This document shows, in pieces, positions 8,501 to 16,322 of a DNA stretch of 42,913 bases. The stretch spans positions 1-42,913 of the forward strand of contig CADCCP010000006.1 in the NCBI GenBank assembly GCA_902800005.1, written 5' to 3'. Each line of letters starts with the position of its first letter. The stretch's first letter is position 1. Origin of the DNA: an uncultured Ruminococcus sp. (GTDB taxonomy: Bacteria > Bacillota > Clostridia > Oscillospirales > Acutalibacteraceae). Under the pieces are notes generated by a model that saw only the letters and a list, made by a program, of their open reading frames with translations, was not told the DNA's origin and ran no database searches. Both the position numbers and the translations under genes were made by a program.

Positions 8501-10422
8501 GCATCAGGAACTTTATAAAGTCTTGTTTTATCCTTGGAGTAGAGAATGCCGTTTTCGGAAGCATACCACTGATTGTCCTCATCAACATTGATAGCTTTAA
8601 GTGACGGATTTTTGATGAAGTTGTTGCTGGGGTTAAGGTATCTCATGGTATTGGGAACGTTGATCTCCGTAATACCCTGACAGTTTTGGAACGCATAATA
8701 ATATGTGTCGCTGAGAGTATCGGGCATTGTATATGCACCGGCTTTATTTTTCGGATAGAAATAGAGGTATGTTTTAGTCTTGTTGTAGAGAACGCCGTCA
8801 ACTGAACTGAAATTGGTGTTTGTGGAGGGAACATTCACTGCATCAAGATTTTTCATATAAAGGGTGAGGTCATTCGAATTGAAACTGCGTGTATTCTTAC
8901 TCAGATTCAATTCTGTAATGCTGTTGCAGTATTCAAGTGCATCGCTGTTGATAGTTTCCGCTGTATCGGGGAGAGTGATAGCACCCTTTTTGGCTCTCGG
9001 ACAATATATCATACTTTTCTTGTCCTTTGAGTATACTACGCCGTCAACGGACGAATATCTTGTATCATCTTCATCAAAGGTGATGGATTCAAGGGTATTG
9101 CCGCATTTATTGAAGATACCTGTGAAACTGGGGGTTTTGCTTGTAATGATACTTGAAGGGATATGAATGCTCTTTATGCCGCTTGAATGTTTGAGAGCGG
9201 TGTCATTTATCCATAAAGTACCCTTTTTGAGAACGACATTTTCGACTTTGCCCTTTACGGCATAGACAACACCGCCGAAATATACGATACCATCGGGCTG
9301 CAAGTCCATCCAGCCGCTTGCATCAAGGGCATGATCTTCAAGATAGATATACTGATTGGGTATATTATAGAAGTTGACAAGGCTCGGTGTATTGTAGAAA
9401 GCCTCGTTGTCGATTCTGTTGAGTGCTTCACCGCAGTATACGTTTTTCAGTGAAATACAGTCTTTGAAAGCACTGTTGTAGATACGCTGCAAACCGCCTG
9501 TGTGTACTTCTGTCAAAGCGGTACAGCCTCTGAAAGAGTTGCTGTCGATGTATTCGATATTTGATGGGAATGTCACGCTTGTAAGACTTACGCAGTTCTG
9601 GAATACATTATAGCCGATCCTTTTCAGCATATCATTGAAAGTAACGCTTGTGAGTGAACGGCAGTCAAAGAAAGCATGACTATCGATATATTCAAGGCTT
9701 GGCGGACAAACAAAGCTTTCCAAAGCCGAACAGTTGCAGAATGCCTGATAGTTGATACCCGTCAAAGCGGAGTTTTCGCCAAAGTTGACGGTTTTCAGAT
9801 TTCTGCATGAATAGAAAGCAGAGTTGTTGATTTTTTCAACTTTGTCGGGAATGGTTATTTCGGTGATGTTGGTGTAGTAGAAAGCCTCACTCGGAATGTT
9901 TGACATACCCTGTGAAAGAGTGACGGAAGTTACGCCGTGACAGTGCTTGAAAGCATAGTTTTTCAATTCGGTCACGGTATCGGGCAGTACGACCTTTGTC
10001 ATATTATAGCATTCTTCAAATGCAGACTGACCGATAGAATACAGACCTGACGGGAATGTTACGTTTTTCAGATAGTAACATCTGTAAAAGGCAGCGTCAC
10101 CGATTTTTTTAAGAGTGGACGGAAATTTGACAGAGGTTATTTTTGATTCTCTGAAAGCGTTGTTGCCTATTTCTTCAACAACGGTGTCTGCAATTTTCGA
10201 GGGTATCGTGACATCAAGGTTTGAACCTAAGTACTTCACGATAGTGACAGTACCCTGACCGTTGATCTGATACTCATAGTCACCCTCAGTGATGGTGTTG
10301 GCGGCACTGACAGTGAGGTTTGTACCGAGCACATCACCGACAGCGGTGCAGACACCTGTGCCTGCGACCATAGCAATTGCCATAGCACCGGCAAGGACTT
10401 TTCTCAAAATGTCTGATTTCAT
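5533..10422 (-). CDS. Secreted BspA-like leucine-rich-repeat protein with Big2 and six Ig-like repeats
   Basis: The protein has 1629 residues. A Sec signal peptide spans about 1-40 (basic start, hydrophobic AGAMAIAMVAGTG, probable cleavage after VSA). Residues about 60-975 are LRR_5/BspA-type repeats (IGNNAFRESKITSV, LKNYAFKHCHGVTSV and many more), interleaved after residue 400 with a recurrent SVDGVVYSKDKK unit. Residues about 984-1065 form a Big2 domain (TVKWTSSDTTVAKVSNGKVT). Residues about 1066-1629 hold six tandem repeats of roughly 92 residues, each with N-T-S at the start, GG-x-G/A-x-x-x-Y and a C/L-x-K-V-K-D strand. No sortase motif, lipobox, dockerin or membrane anchor is seen, so its surface attachment is unknown. 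The start ATG has an AGGAGGT site. BspA-like proteins are commonly adhesins; that role is inferred. Confidence 0.9.
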   Translation of the reverse strand: MKSDILRKVLAGAMAIAMVAGTGVCTAVGDVLGTNLTVSAANTITEGDYEYQINGQGTVTIVKYLGSNLDVTIPSKIADTVVEEIGNNAFRESKITSVKFPSTLKKIGDAAFYRCYYLKNVTFPSGLYSIGQSAFEECYNMTKVVLPDTVTELKNYAFKHCHGVTSVTLSQGMSNIPSEAFYYTNITEITIPDKVEKINNSAFYSCRNLKTVNFGENSALTGINYQAFCNCSALESFVCPPSLEYIDSHAFFDCRSLTSVTFNDMLKRIGYNVFQNCVSLTSVTFPSNIEYIDSNSFRGCTALTEVHTGGLQRIYNSAFKDCISLKNVYCGEALNRIDNEAFYNTPSLVNFYNIPNQYIYLEDHALDASGWMDLQPDGIVYFGGVVYAVKGKVENVVLKKGTLWINDTALKHSSGIKSIHIPSSIITSKTPSFTGIFNKCGNTLESITFDEDDTRYSSVDGVVYSKDKKSMIYCPRAKKGAITLPDTAETINSDALEYCNSITELNLSKNTRSFNSNDLTLYMKNLDAVNVPSTNTNFSSVDGVLYNKTKTYLYFYPKNKAGAYTMPDTLSDTYYYAFQNCQGITEINVPNTMRYLNPSNNFIKNPSLKAINVDEDNQWYASENGILYSKDKTRLYKVPDAYAGDITIPETVTKVDGQYAFNNCTGIKKLTIPAATEVWDSLFDNVLSITEFVISEDNTKAQSVDGMMMNLAKDIIYAIPKGVATITLPENIISQGRIRDEALKNCPNLETLNLSTNFNDFNSYYKFENCPKLKAINAPANNPTYKTVNGILYNKNVTMIVFVPGAKTGVYNVPASVNEVYERSFKDAKNITVVNFPKNYLNTVDLDYTFENCASLTAVNFADTNLNYKTVDGVVYSKDMKKICYVPNAKKGVYTIPEGVTSVEDNRVFKNCANLTGIVFPSTMKEISFSTEGMTSLTNITVPATVTSIGSNFYEKFPDLTISGYEGSYAEWYANYFDVNFNKLPNSISLDKSLVKTTVGKTVTLKATIDTERTTDKTVKWTSSDTTVAKVSNGKVTAVAAGYAKITASITDGKTAYCDVVVNPALGNSSTVSSDNIVLGDSVTITGSSYGGLGTVKYSVLYKLSSASDWTTLSAYSTTAAATFTPEKAGDYDICVKVKDTENTEEKKFFTLKVNAALANTSSLAESAVTLGESIVMLGNTTGGKGNVTYKYEQKLSTATAWTTVKDYSANAAAVFTPKAEGTYNLRITAKDSTGKTAAKTLTATVTGVLANTSSLSADTIKVGEKVTVKASATGGKGSYTYAYYSREFSQKNWTTIAGFSSSATASFAPKAAGYYQICVKVKDAQGTVAKEYYNLAVTDDQPVQSEFKNTSVVEPTQIALGERVNIKASAEGGTAPYTYAVLYKKTTDTSWVTKQNFSSNTETSVLPSKAADYEICVRAKDAKGVIVEKIVNVKVGADQNALQNLSTLASEKVVLGNSLTVNVKADGGRGDYTYAVLYKKDTDTSWVTKQNFTTNTKVTVKPSKVAKYNVCVKVKDGSGTIVKKYLNFECVAGIQNTSTVNGSANEQSSITFGGNITMKGSATGGTAPYTYAFYYKKSSDANWVEKQKFAVNDTVSIKPNTAVNYDICIKVQDTNGVVEKKYFVVTVK

Positions 10423-10507
10423 TTTGAACTTACCTCCTAAGATAAATATTTCGCCAAGTGAGAAAATACGGCATTTTTCCGATCACTCACCTGTGTTTTC
10501 AAGCACA

Positions 10508-10536
10508 ATTATAACACATTGATTAATTATTTTCAA
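10508..10536 (-). promoter_or_regulatory. Promoter of the LRR surface protein gene
   Basis: On the minus strand TTGAAA (10536-10531) and perfect TATAAT (10513-10508) are separated by 17 bp, about 86 bases upstream of the start codon. Confidence 0.75.
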
Positions 10537-10568
10537 TATAATATTTTCAAAAAAGCTGTCGGTGCTTA

Positions 10569-10597
10569 TTGTAATTTTGTGTATATTGAGTTATAAT
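10569..10597 (+). promoter_or_regulatory. Promoter of the HMGL-like aldolase gene
   Basis: TTGTAA (10569-10574) and TATAAT (10592-10597) are separated by 17 bp, about 35 bases ahead of the ATG. It lies back to back with the LRR gene promoter. Confidence 0.65.
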
Positions 10598-10631
10598 TAA
10601 TGAAAATTATTTTTATTTGGAGGAGTAAAAA

Positions 10632-11612
10632 ATGCTGAAAAAAGGTGAACTGGTCTCTTACAGACCGGATATAAAAGTAGTGGACTGCACATTGAGAGAT
10701 GGGGGACTTGTCAACAATTTTTATTTCAGTGATGAGTTTGTGCGTGACCTGTACAGGACGAACCTCAAGGCAGGCGTGGACTATATGGAGTTCGGATACA
10801 AGGCTGACAGGGAGATGTTCGACACAGAAAAATTCGGAAAATGGAAATTTTGCAGTGATGACGATATAAGGGAGATCGTTGGGGACAATACCGGCGGTCT
10901 GAAAATATCCGTCATGGCGGACGTTGGCAGGACGGATTTCAGGCGTGACATCGTTGATAAGTCTGACAGTCCCGTTGATATGATAAGAGTGGCAACATAT
11001 ATCCATACGATACCTACAGCACTTGAAATGGTGGAATACTGTCATGACAAGGGATATGAAACAACTATCAATATAATGGCTATATCGAAGGCAAATGACA
11101 GTGACCTGAGTGATGCTCTTGAGATAATCGGCAGGAGCAGTGTGGATACGATATACCTTGTAGACAGCTACGGCTCGCTTTATCCTGAGCAGATGAGGAG
11201 ATTTGCACAGAAATATCTGGAATATGCCGACAAGTACAATAAAAAAATAGGCGTACATACCCACAATAATCAGCAGCTTGCATTTGCCAATACCATAGAA
11301 ACATTGACGATGGGTGTCAGCTACCTTGACAGCACTGTCAGCGGTATGGGCAGGGGTGCAGGCAACTGCTCGACAGAACTGCTTCTTGGTTTCCTGAAAA
11401 ACCCCAAGTACCATATCACCCCCCTTCTGAATTTCATTGAACAGCATATCGACAAACTTAAAGCCGACGGGATCGTATGGGGATATGATATACCGTACCT
11501 CCTTACAGGGAGAATGAATCAGCATCCCCGTGATGCTATACAGTTCATCGCCGACAACCGCTCTGACTATGCAAATCTCTACCGCTATCTCTACGACAAG
11601 GACAGCTTCTGA
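10632..11612 (+). CDS. HMGL-like (DRE-TIM metallolyase) aldolase family protein
   Basis: This 326-residue TIM-barrel enzyme has the metallolyase start VDCTLRDGG (about residues 17-25), the metal-binding GVHTHNN near 217 and the glycine-rich GMGRGAGNCSTE near 238. The family includes HMG-CoA lyase, isopropylmalate and homocitrate synthases and 4-hydroxy-2-oxovalerate aldolase; the pattern is closest to the short aldolase type. Substrate and pathway cannot be assigned, and no acetaldehyde dehydrogenase partner lies alongside. A GGAGGAG site precedes the ATG by 6 nt. The gene appears monocistronic. Confidence 0.8.
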   Translation: MLKKGELVSYRPDIKVVDCTLRDGGLVNNFYFSDEFVRDLYRTNLKAGVDYMEFGYKADREMFDTEKFGKWKFCSDDDIREIVGDNTGGLKISVMADVGRTDFRRDIVDKSDSPVDMIRVATYIHTIPTALEMVEYCHDKGYETTINIMAISKANDSDLSDALEIIGRSSVDTIYLVDSYGSLYPEQMRRFAQKYLEYADKYNKKIGVHTHNNQQLAFANTIETLTMGVSYLDSTVSGMGRGAGNCSTELLLGFLKNPKYHITPLLNFIEQHIDKLKADGIVWGYDIPYLLTGRMNQHPRDAIQFIADNRSDYANLYRYLYDKDSF

Positions 11613-11881
11613 GTACGATCGTGCATCTTAATTGTTAACTGTTTGTTACAGGTGGGAATGTTTTTAAAGAAATTTTAACAAATTTGAACGAATTATGAAC
11701 AAAAATAAAGTTTGTTCATAATTCGTTAATAATTATTTTTACTAAAAAATGTTAAGATGTGTAATGCAAATTGAATAAAAACCGCTCAAAATAAGTGAAA
11801 AACCGCTCTTTTAACGTCATAGTGCACAAAAAATACGGAATTCTTTTTATGAAATAAATTTAAAAAAAATTAAAAAAACTA
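11613..11881. other. AT-rich gap upstream of the major pilin gene, with repeats
   Basis: There is no gene here. A 17-bp inverted repeat AACGAATTATGAACAAA (11687-11703) and its complement (11711-11727) form a perfect hairpin. It could end aldolase transcription, although the following DNA has only an interrupted T-run (AATTATTTTT). Further on, ACCGCTC occurs twice with starts 21 bases apart (11781 and 11802), two helical turns, about 75-100 bases upstream of the pilin -35. This looks like a possible regulator-binding region for a strongly expressed gene. Confidence 0.5.
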
Positions 11882-11910
11882 TTGACATTTTGTTAATAAA
11901 GAGTTAATAT
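11882..11910 (+). promoter_or_regulatory. Major pilin promoter
   Basis: Perfect TTGACA (11882-11887) and TAATAT (11905-11910) are separated by 17 bp. A start near 11917 would give a 5' leader of about 76 nt. Confidence 0.8.
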
Positions 11911-11922
11911 ATATTCAACAAA

Positions 11923-11937
11923 TGAACACGGTGTTCA
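11923..11937. promoter_or_regulatory. Palindrome TGAACACGGTGTTCA at the pilin transcription start
   Basis: Two perfect 7-bp arms flank a single central G, positioned 13-27 bases after the -10 box. This is a typical operator position, or a 5' hairpin that stabilises the pilin mRNA. A half-site (TGTTCAA) recurs at 11953-11959. It does not fit the Firmicutes LexA spacing. Confidence 0.45.
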
Positions 11938-11992
11938 ACCCTTCAGGATATTGTGTTCAAAAAAAATATTTTTAAGAAAGAGGTAGTTTATT

Positions 11993-12640
11993 ATGACTCT
12001 CAGACAGAAAATGCTCGCTAAGCAGAGCAAAAAAGGCTTCACCCTCGTTGAACTCGTAGTTGTTATCGCAATCCTTGCAATCCTCGCTGCTATCGCAATC
12101 CCCGCAGTTGTAGGTATCATCGACAACGCTCAGAAATCAGCTAAGAGATCAAACGCTTCTGAACTCGACGGTGCTGCTAAGAAACTTTATGCAGGTGTAA
12201 CAGCAGGTTCTATCACAAAGGAATCTCCTAACAACGAACTCGGCGGTATCGCTGCTGCTAAGTCTTCTATCCTTCCTGCTCCCACAGATTCAACAGTTAC
12301 AAAGAGATCAGCTGCTAATGTTCTTACACTCCAGAACGCTATCGACTATGCAGGTCTTGCAACAACATTTGCAAAAGAGAACACCGCTGACTATGCATTC
12401 AGCACAAAAGACGGCACAATCGTTTATATCGACCAGAGTGATACAACAACATTCGGTACTGTAGATGGCAACGGCAAGTCCGCTTATGTAACAGCTGCTG
12501 CTAACAGCAGAACTACTTATGCTGATGCAAGTGCTCGTTATCAGGCAGTTGATGGTAGCTGGGGAACAAGACTCGGCGTTGTTTACGGTGCAGGCACATT
12601 TGCTCCCGCTACTGCTGGTACTGCTTCTAAAACATCTTGA
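11993..12640 (+). CDS. pilA: Type IV major pilin (prepilin)
   Basis: This 215-residue prepilin has a short basic leader ending KKG, cleavage expected before Phe, then FTLVELVVVIAILAILAAIA with the conserved Glu at mature position 5. The 50-residue hydrophobic helix is followed by an Ala/Thr/Ser-rich globular part. It is judged the major pilin for three reasons: it is separately transcribed from a near-consensus promoter with its own terminator; its codon use is visibly biased (repeated ATC, AAC, CTC, GCT, ACA), unlike its neighbours; and it is small. An AAGAGG site lies 9 nt before the ATG. Subunits polymerise in the membrane under PilB/PilC. The symbol is by analogy. Confidence 0.88.
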   Translation: MTLRQKMLAKQSKKGFTLVELVVVIAILAILAAIAIPAVVGIIDNAQKSAKRSNASELDGAAKKLYAGVTAGSITKESPNNELGGIAAAKSSILPAPTDSTVTKRSAANVLTLQNAIDYAGLATTFAKENTADYAFSTKDGTIVYIDQSDTTTFGTVDGNGKSAYVTAAANSRTTYADASARYQAVDGSWGTRLGVVYGAGTFAPATAGTASKTS

Positions 12641-12679
12641 TCTGAATGGTTGAGATCGATACTTAACTTATGATTATGA

Positions 12680-12712
12680 AACCCGTGACAGCTTGCTGTT
12701 GCGGGTTTTTTG
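12680..12712 (+). terminator. Terminator of the major pilin gene
   Basis: The hairpin AACCCG-tg-ACAGC/GCTGT-tg-CGGGTT with a TT loop is followed by TTTTTTG, 40 bases after the pilin stop codon. It isolates pilA from the pilM operon. Confidence 0.9.
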
Positions 12713-12968
12713 TTACTTACGGCATTTGTGTGCAATATGCATAACAGGTGCTGTTTATTTTTGTCGGAAATACATGGATTTTGAAATAATAAACGAAATA
12801 TAAGGTTGATTTTACTGCTATATGCACAAATTGCACAAATTATGAGTTTTTACAAAATAAACATTGAAGTCTGAATATTTTTGTGATAAGATAATAAAGA
12901 GAAATTATAATTGTCAGTAAAACTGATGATTTGTTGCTAAAAAAATTTTTTAAGAGTGTGGTGTGTTT
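12713..12968 (+). promoter_or_regulatory. Upstream region and promoter of the pilus assembly operon
   Basis: This non-coding stretch contains TTGAAG (12864-12869) and TAAGAT (12887-12892) with 17-bp spacing. This is a moderate promoter about 75 bases before the pilM start. GCACAAATT is repeated in tandem just upstream. Nothing else is recognised. Confidence 0.6.
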
Positions 12969-14795
12969 ATGAAATCAGTAGCTACTGTTCTGCAAATTAC
13001 TCGTGGTCTTCTCATACTCACTCCGTCTGAGTATGAAAAGTCGGACGGCGGTTTGCAGATTAAATCCAGAAAGGGAAACGCAGGCTCCGCAACTGTATTC
13101 AATGTTCCTCAGGTCTTTGAACTCAATGACTCACTGAAGGAGCGTCCCTATGAAAAGTCGGAAGAACTTGCGGCTTTCGTCAAACGCTGTGCAGAAAGCG
13201 TACAGATGGAACTCGGTGACATCTTCCTGTGTATCGAGGAAGAAGATATCCTTATTACAAAGGAATATAAGCACCCTGTTGCAAAAGATAAGCTCCTGCC
13301 GACATTCGCCCGTGTGGAAGCAGAAAACGTACTCCATGCAGATGTTGCAAAATATACAGTCCTTAACTTTGAGTACGGTCAGCAGTACGGCAAGGCGAGC
13401 AAGACCGAAGACGTTTCCGCTTCACTGTTCGCTATGAATACGGCTCTGCTTACCGATATTCGTGCAAATTTTGAGGCGGCAGGTCTGCATATAGTCAAGA
13501 TCGCTCCGCCTATCGCCGGTATGCTCTATACAGCTAAAATGGACATCAACTCCGCTACAAGAAGTATCGCTCTGCTGAGTGTGGACTATGCTGCAATAAG
13601 GCTCGTTGTCCTTAGAAACGGTGCCCCTGTATTCCAGCAGTCCTATTCCAGTGTGCTTGAAGATATTGTAGAACTGCTTATGCTTGAATTCGGTATGAGC
13701 AAGCTCGGTGTATTGGAACTTATCAGAGAAGAAGGTCTCGGTGTCTGCAATAAGTGCCACTCCGCACAGACAAGAAAACAGACTATGACCATGCTTTCCA
13801 ATGCTGCCAGTGAAGTAGTCCGCAGTTTGCGTATGGTAATGTCTACTATGCGTATAGATATAGACTTGATAGTTTACTGCGATACACTTGCCAAACTCCC
13901 CAATCTTGCAAATTACTGCCGTCAGGAAGGTCTGAGTGCCCCCAACGAGAGTGTACTTAATCTCTTCTCGGGCGGTAAAGTTCCCCCTGCCGCAAGTCAG
14001 GCTGCTGTTCAGAGCGGCTATGATGCAACAGCGTTCATTACATTCAATGGTCTTCTTAATATGCCTATCGGCGAGGCTAACCTCCTCAGAGGAAGCATCC
14101 TCTCCGATGTCGTCAAGGAAAATAAATCTAAAATAGGTAATGTTATCGCAGGCGGTGTGGGCGTTATCGCATTCGCATGGATGGCTGTTGTAGGCGGCTG
14201 GTGGGCTGCACTCCAGATCAGAGAAAATAATGATGTCGCTACTCTTGCAGAACCTAAGTACAAGAGAGCTGAACAGCTCGTTAATGATGAAAGAGAATAT
14301 AAACAAAAACTTGAAAATCTTCGCCTTGATGTTGCTACCCTTCCGAGAACTGTTATGAAGACCTCCGGTATAGTGGTACACTTCTATAATGATATCGAAG
14401 ATCAGCTCGAAAGTACCTCCGGTATCACCTTTAACCATTCTACCAATTCTATAATGACATCTATCGTTGCAAAAGACTTCGATGCCATAGTTGACTTCAA
14501 ATATAAACTCAATTCTGAGGGATATTTCAACATCGGCGAGGTCTTCGATGCAAGACGTCAGAAACTTGTGGGAAGCAATTCTACTACCGAAGCCTACGGA
14601 TATGCAGGTTCGATCACTGTTACTGTGACGGATAAGGCAATGGCTGAAGGTGCCGAAGAGTTTGAAAAAGAGCTTGCGGAAAAGAAAGAAAGACAGGAAA
14701 AAGAAGCTGAAGAAGAAAAGAAAAAGGAAAAAGCCGATAAGGACAAGAAGTCTTCGACTGCAGAGAGCAGCCAGACTTCCAAATCGACGGTATGA
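12969..14795 (+). CDS. pilM: Fused PilM-PilN type IV pilus inner-membrane assembly protein
   Basis: The protein has 608 residues from ATG 12969; GTG 12963 is an alternative start. Residues about 1-370 look like PilM, the actin-like cytoplasmic platform protein (SVATVLQITRGLLILTP start, later IALLSVDYAAIRLVVLR). A single transmembrane segment follows near 392-413 (VIAGGVGVIAFAWMAVVGGWW). After it come a coiled coil and a PilN-like periplasm-equivalent domain (IEDQLESTSGITFNHSTNS, then VDFKYKLNSEGYF), ending in a Lys/Glu-rich tail. In most T4P operons pilM and pilN are separate genes and PilM binds the N-terminal tail of PilN, so a covalent fusion is coherent. PilO follows 17 nt later. Assignment is from architecture and context. 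Confidence 0.78.
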   Translation: MKSVATVLQITRGLLILTPSEYEKSDGGLQIKSRKGNAGSATVFNVPQVFELNDSLKERPYEKSEELAAFVKRCAESVQMELGDIFLCIEEEDILITKEYKHPVAKDKLLPTFARVEAENVLHADVAKYTVLNFEYGQQYGKASKTEDVSASLFAMNTALLTDIRANFEAAGLHIVKIAPPIAGMLYTAKMDINSATRSIALLSVDYAAIRLVVLRNGAPVFQQSYSSVLEDIVELLMLEFGMSKLGVLELIREEGLGVCNKCHSAQTRKQTMTMLSNAASEVVRSLRMVMSTMRIDIDLIVYCDTLAKLPNLANYCRQEGLSAPNESVLNLFSGGKVPPAASQAAVQSGYDATAFITFNGLLNMPIGEANLLRGSILSDVVKENKSKIGNVIAGGVGVIAFAWMAVVGGWWAALQIRENNDVATLAEPKYKRAEQLVNDEREYKQKLENLRLDVATLPRTVMKTSGIVVHFYNDIEDQLESTSGITFNHSTNSIMTSIVAKDFDAIVDFKYKLNSEGYFNIGEVFDARRQKLVGSNSTTEAYGYAGSITVTVTDKAMAEGAEEFEKELAEKKERQEKEAEEEKKKEKADKDKKSSTAESSQTSKSTV

Positions 14796-14812
14796 TACGG
14801 AGGTAAGATCTT

Positions 14813-15496
14813 ATGAATAAAAAACAGTCAAAACAACAGCTCGTGATACCCGGTTTCGTCTGGGCGATCGCTGTCATCATCATATTGTGTATCGTATTTA
14901 TGTTCCTTGTGCAGGCTCCCTTTTCAGAAAAAATAGACAAGTATAATGCTGACCATGAATCAGCACAGTCAAAGATCGCTATGTTTGAAGATTACCTTGC
15001 ACGTGCAGATCAGGTCGAAGCCGATATCGCAAGAATGAAGGAAGAGTACAACGAGGAAAGCAAAAAGCTCTTTATCAATGCTTATCAGTCACCTGATGAT
15101 ATTAGAAATATGGTCAATAAACTCAGTCTTCAGCCCGACAGCGTTAATGTTGCTGAAAGTACATTTGACAGTCAGGGAAGAGTTTCTTCAACAGGCGATC
15201 CGCTCTATATGACTTCAGTAAACATCAACTTCTCAGGTACGGAAGCTGACCTGCTTTCTACTTTGGATTATTTTGAATTGGAATCTGACGGTTCATACTA
15301 TGTTGAAAACCTTTCGGTAACGGAAATCACTTCTTCCGGTGAAAAGGCAACTACATCTGAACAAAGATACAATATTTCATTGTCACTCAGCCTTTACTTC
15401 TTCCCGCCGAAGGAAGAGGAAACCCAGCCAATGTCACCTATGGTATCAGGAAGTGAAGCAGCAGTAAGTGTGACTTCTACAGCTTCTGCAGCATAA
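14813..15496 (+). CDS. pilO: PilO-like pilus alignment-complex protein
   Basis: This 227-residue bitopic protein has a short basic cytoplasmic start, one transmembrane helix at about residues 12-36 (GFVWAIAVIIILCIVFMFLV), a coiled coil at about 42-85 and a small globular domain with a ferredoxin-like pattern. That is the PilO layout, and it sits right after the PilM-PilN fusion. A GGAGG site lies 9 nt before the ATG, and the next gene starts 3 nt after its stop. PilN and PilO are thought to couple the cytoplasmic motor platform to the pilus base. The C-terminal 20 residues are Ser/Thr/Ala-rich. Assignment rests on topology and position, as PilO sequences are poorly conserved. Confidence 0.75.
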   Translation: MNKKQSKQQLVIPGFVWAIAVIIILCIVFMFLVQAPFSEKIDKYNADHESAQSKIAMFEDYLARADQVEADIARMKEEYNEESKKLFINAYQSPDDIRNMVNKLSLQPDSVNVAESTFDSQGRVSSTGDPLYMTSVNINFSGTEADLLSTLDYFELESDGSYYVENLSVTEITSSGEKATTSEQRYNISLSLSLYFFPPKEEETQPMSPMVSGSEAAVSVTSTASAA

Positions 15497-15499
15497 TAT

Positions 15500-16303
15500 A
15501 TGAGTATTATCGACTATCTGCATACAGCAAGCGGTATAATATGGACAGTGTCCTGCATCCCTTTTGGTCTGCTGCTGTCATGGCTGGCAGTGCTTATCAT
15601 AAATAAAATGCCTGCTAAGTGGCTCTGCGACTACGGCGAAGAACCGTCTGAGGAGCTGCTTGACGGAAAAAGGGCAGACTTTAAAAAAGAAGGCGTGGTC
15701 ATGGCGATCATCTTCTGTGCGGGTCTTGTGATGTGCCGTTTGCAGTTCAACAGGGGATTTGATACATATTTCATTGTACTGTCGCTCATTATCTTCTTTG
15801 CAGTCATGACTGCAGTGTGCGATATCAAGTATATGATAATCCCCGACCAGTTCACGATAGCACTGGGAATACTTTCCGCTGCTGTCAGCATATATGATAT
15901 TATAAGAGGTTTCAGGATACTGCACATGGAATGGTGGTCGCCGCTTTTGGGAATCGCAATAGGCGGCGGTGCCATGATGATAATAGATCTGATAGGAATG
16001 CTTGTATATAAAAAAGACGGCATCGGCTTCGGTGATGTTAAACTCTTTGCCGCCATCGGTATACTTACAGGATTTCCCGGAACGATCTATGTTTTTATCC
16101 TGTCACTTGTTACTGCGACTGTGTGCTTCATCGTGATAATAGCACAGTCAAAAATACGCTCACATCGCAATGAGGATCAGGAGGATGTCTCTGCCAAGTC
16201 GTATCTTGCATTCGGTCCCTATATCTCGGCAGCAGTGGCAGGCTATATCCTGTTTTTTGACACAGTCCATTATCTGGCAAATCTTTATATCCAACTTTTT
16301 TGA
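15500..16303 (+). CDS. pilD: Prepilin peptidase, A24 aspartic protease family
   Basis: This 267-residue polytopic membrane protein cleaves prepilin leaders after KKG. Both catalytic aspartates of the A24 family are visible: CDIKYMIIPD (about residues 112-121) and GIGFGDVK (about 173-180). The N-terminal cytoplasmic methylation domain of PilD-type enzymes appears reduced. The loop after the first helix (INKMPAKWLCDYGEEP) lacks the paired CxxC motifs, so N-methylation of pilins by this protein is doubtful. It lies 3 nt after pilO and is probably translationally coupled. It would serve all four prepilins in this window. Confidence 0.9.
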   Translation: MSIIDYLHTASGIIWTVSCIPFGLLLSWLAVLIINKMPAKWLCDYGEEPSEELLDGKRADFKKEGVVMAIIFCAGLVMCRLQFNRGFDTYFIVLSLIIFFAVMTAVCDIKYMIIPDQFTIALGILSAAVSIYDIIRGFRILHMEWWSPLLGIAIGGGAMMIIDLIGMLVYKKDGIGFGDVKLFAAIGILTGFPGTIYVFILSLVTATVCFIVIIAQSKIRSHRNEDQEDVSAKSYLAFGPYISAAVAGYILFFDTVHYLANLYIQLF

Positions 16304-16322
16304 ATTGTAACGGGAGGACACC

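Noticed and set aside
10566-11525. 319-codon minus-strand frame opposite the aldolase gene
   Set aside because: It is antisense to a gene with clear metallolyase motifs. It is Cys/His/Tyr-rich and unlike a real protein.
11923-11937. LexA (SOS) operator at the pilin promoter
   Set aside because: The arms GAAC and GTTC are separated by five bases, not the four required by the Firmicutes LexA box.
13422-14438. 338-codon minus-strand frame opposite pilM
   Set aside because: It is a shadow of the PilM-PilN frame with no start signal and no recognisable motif.
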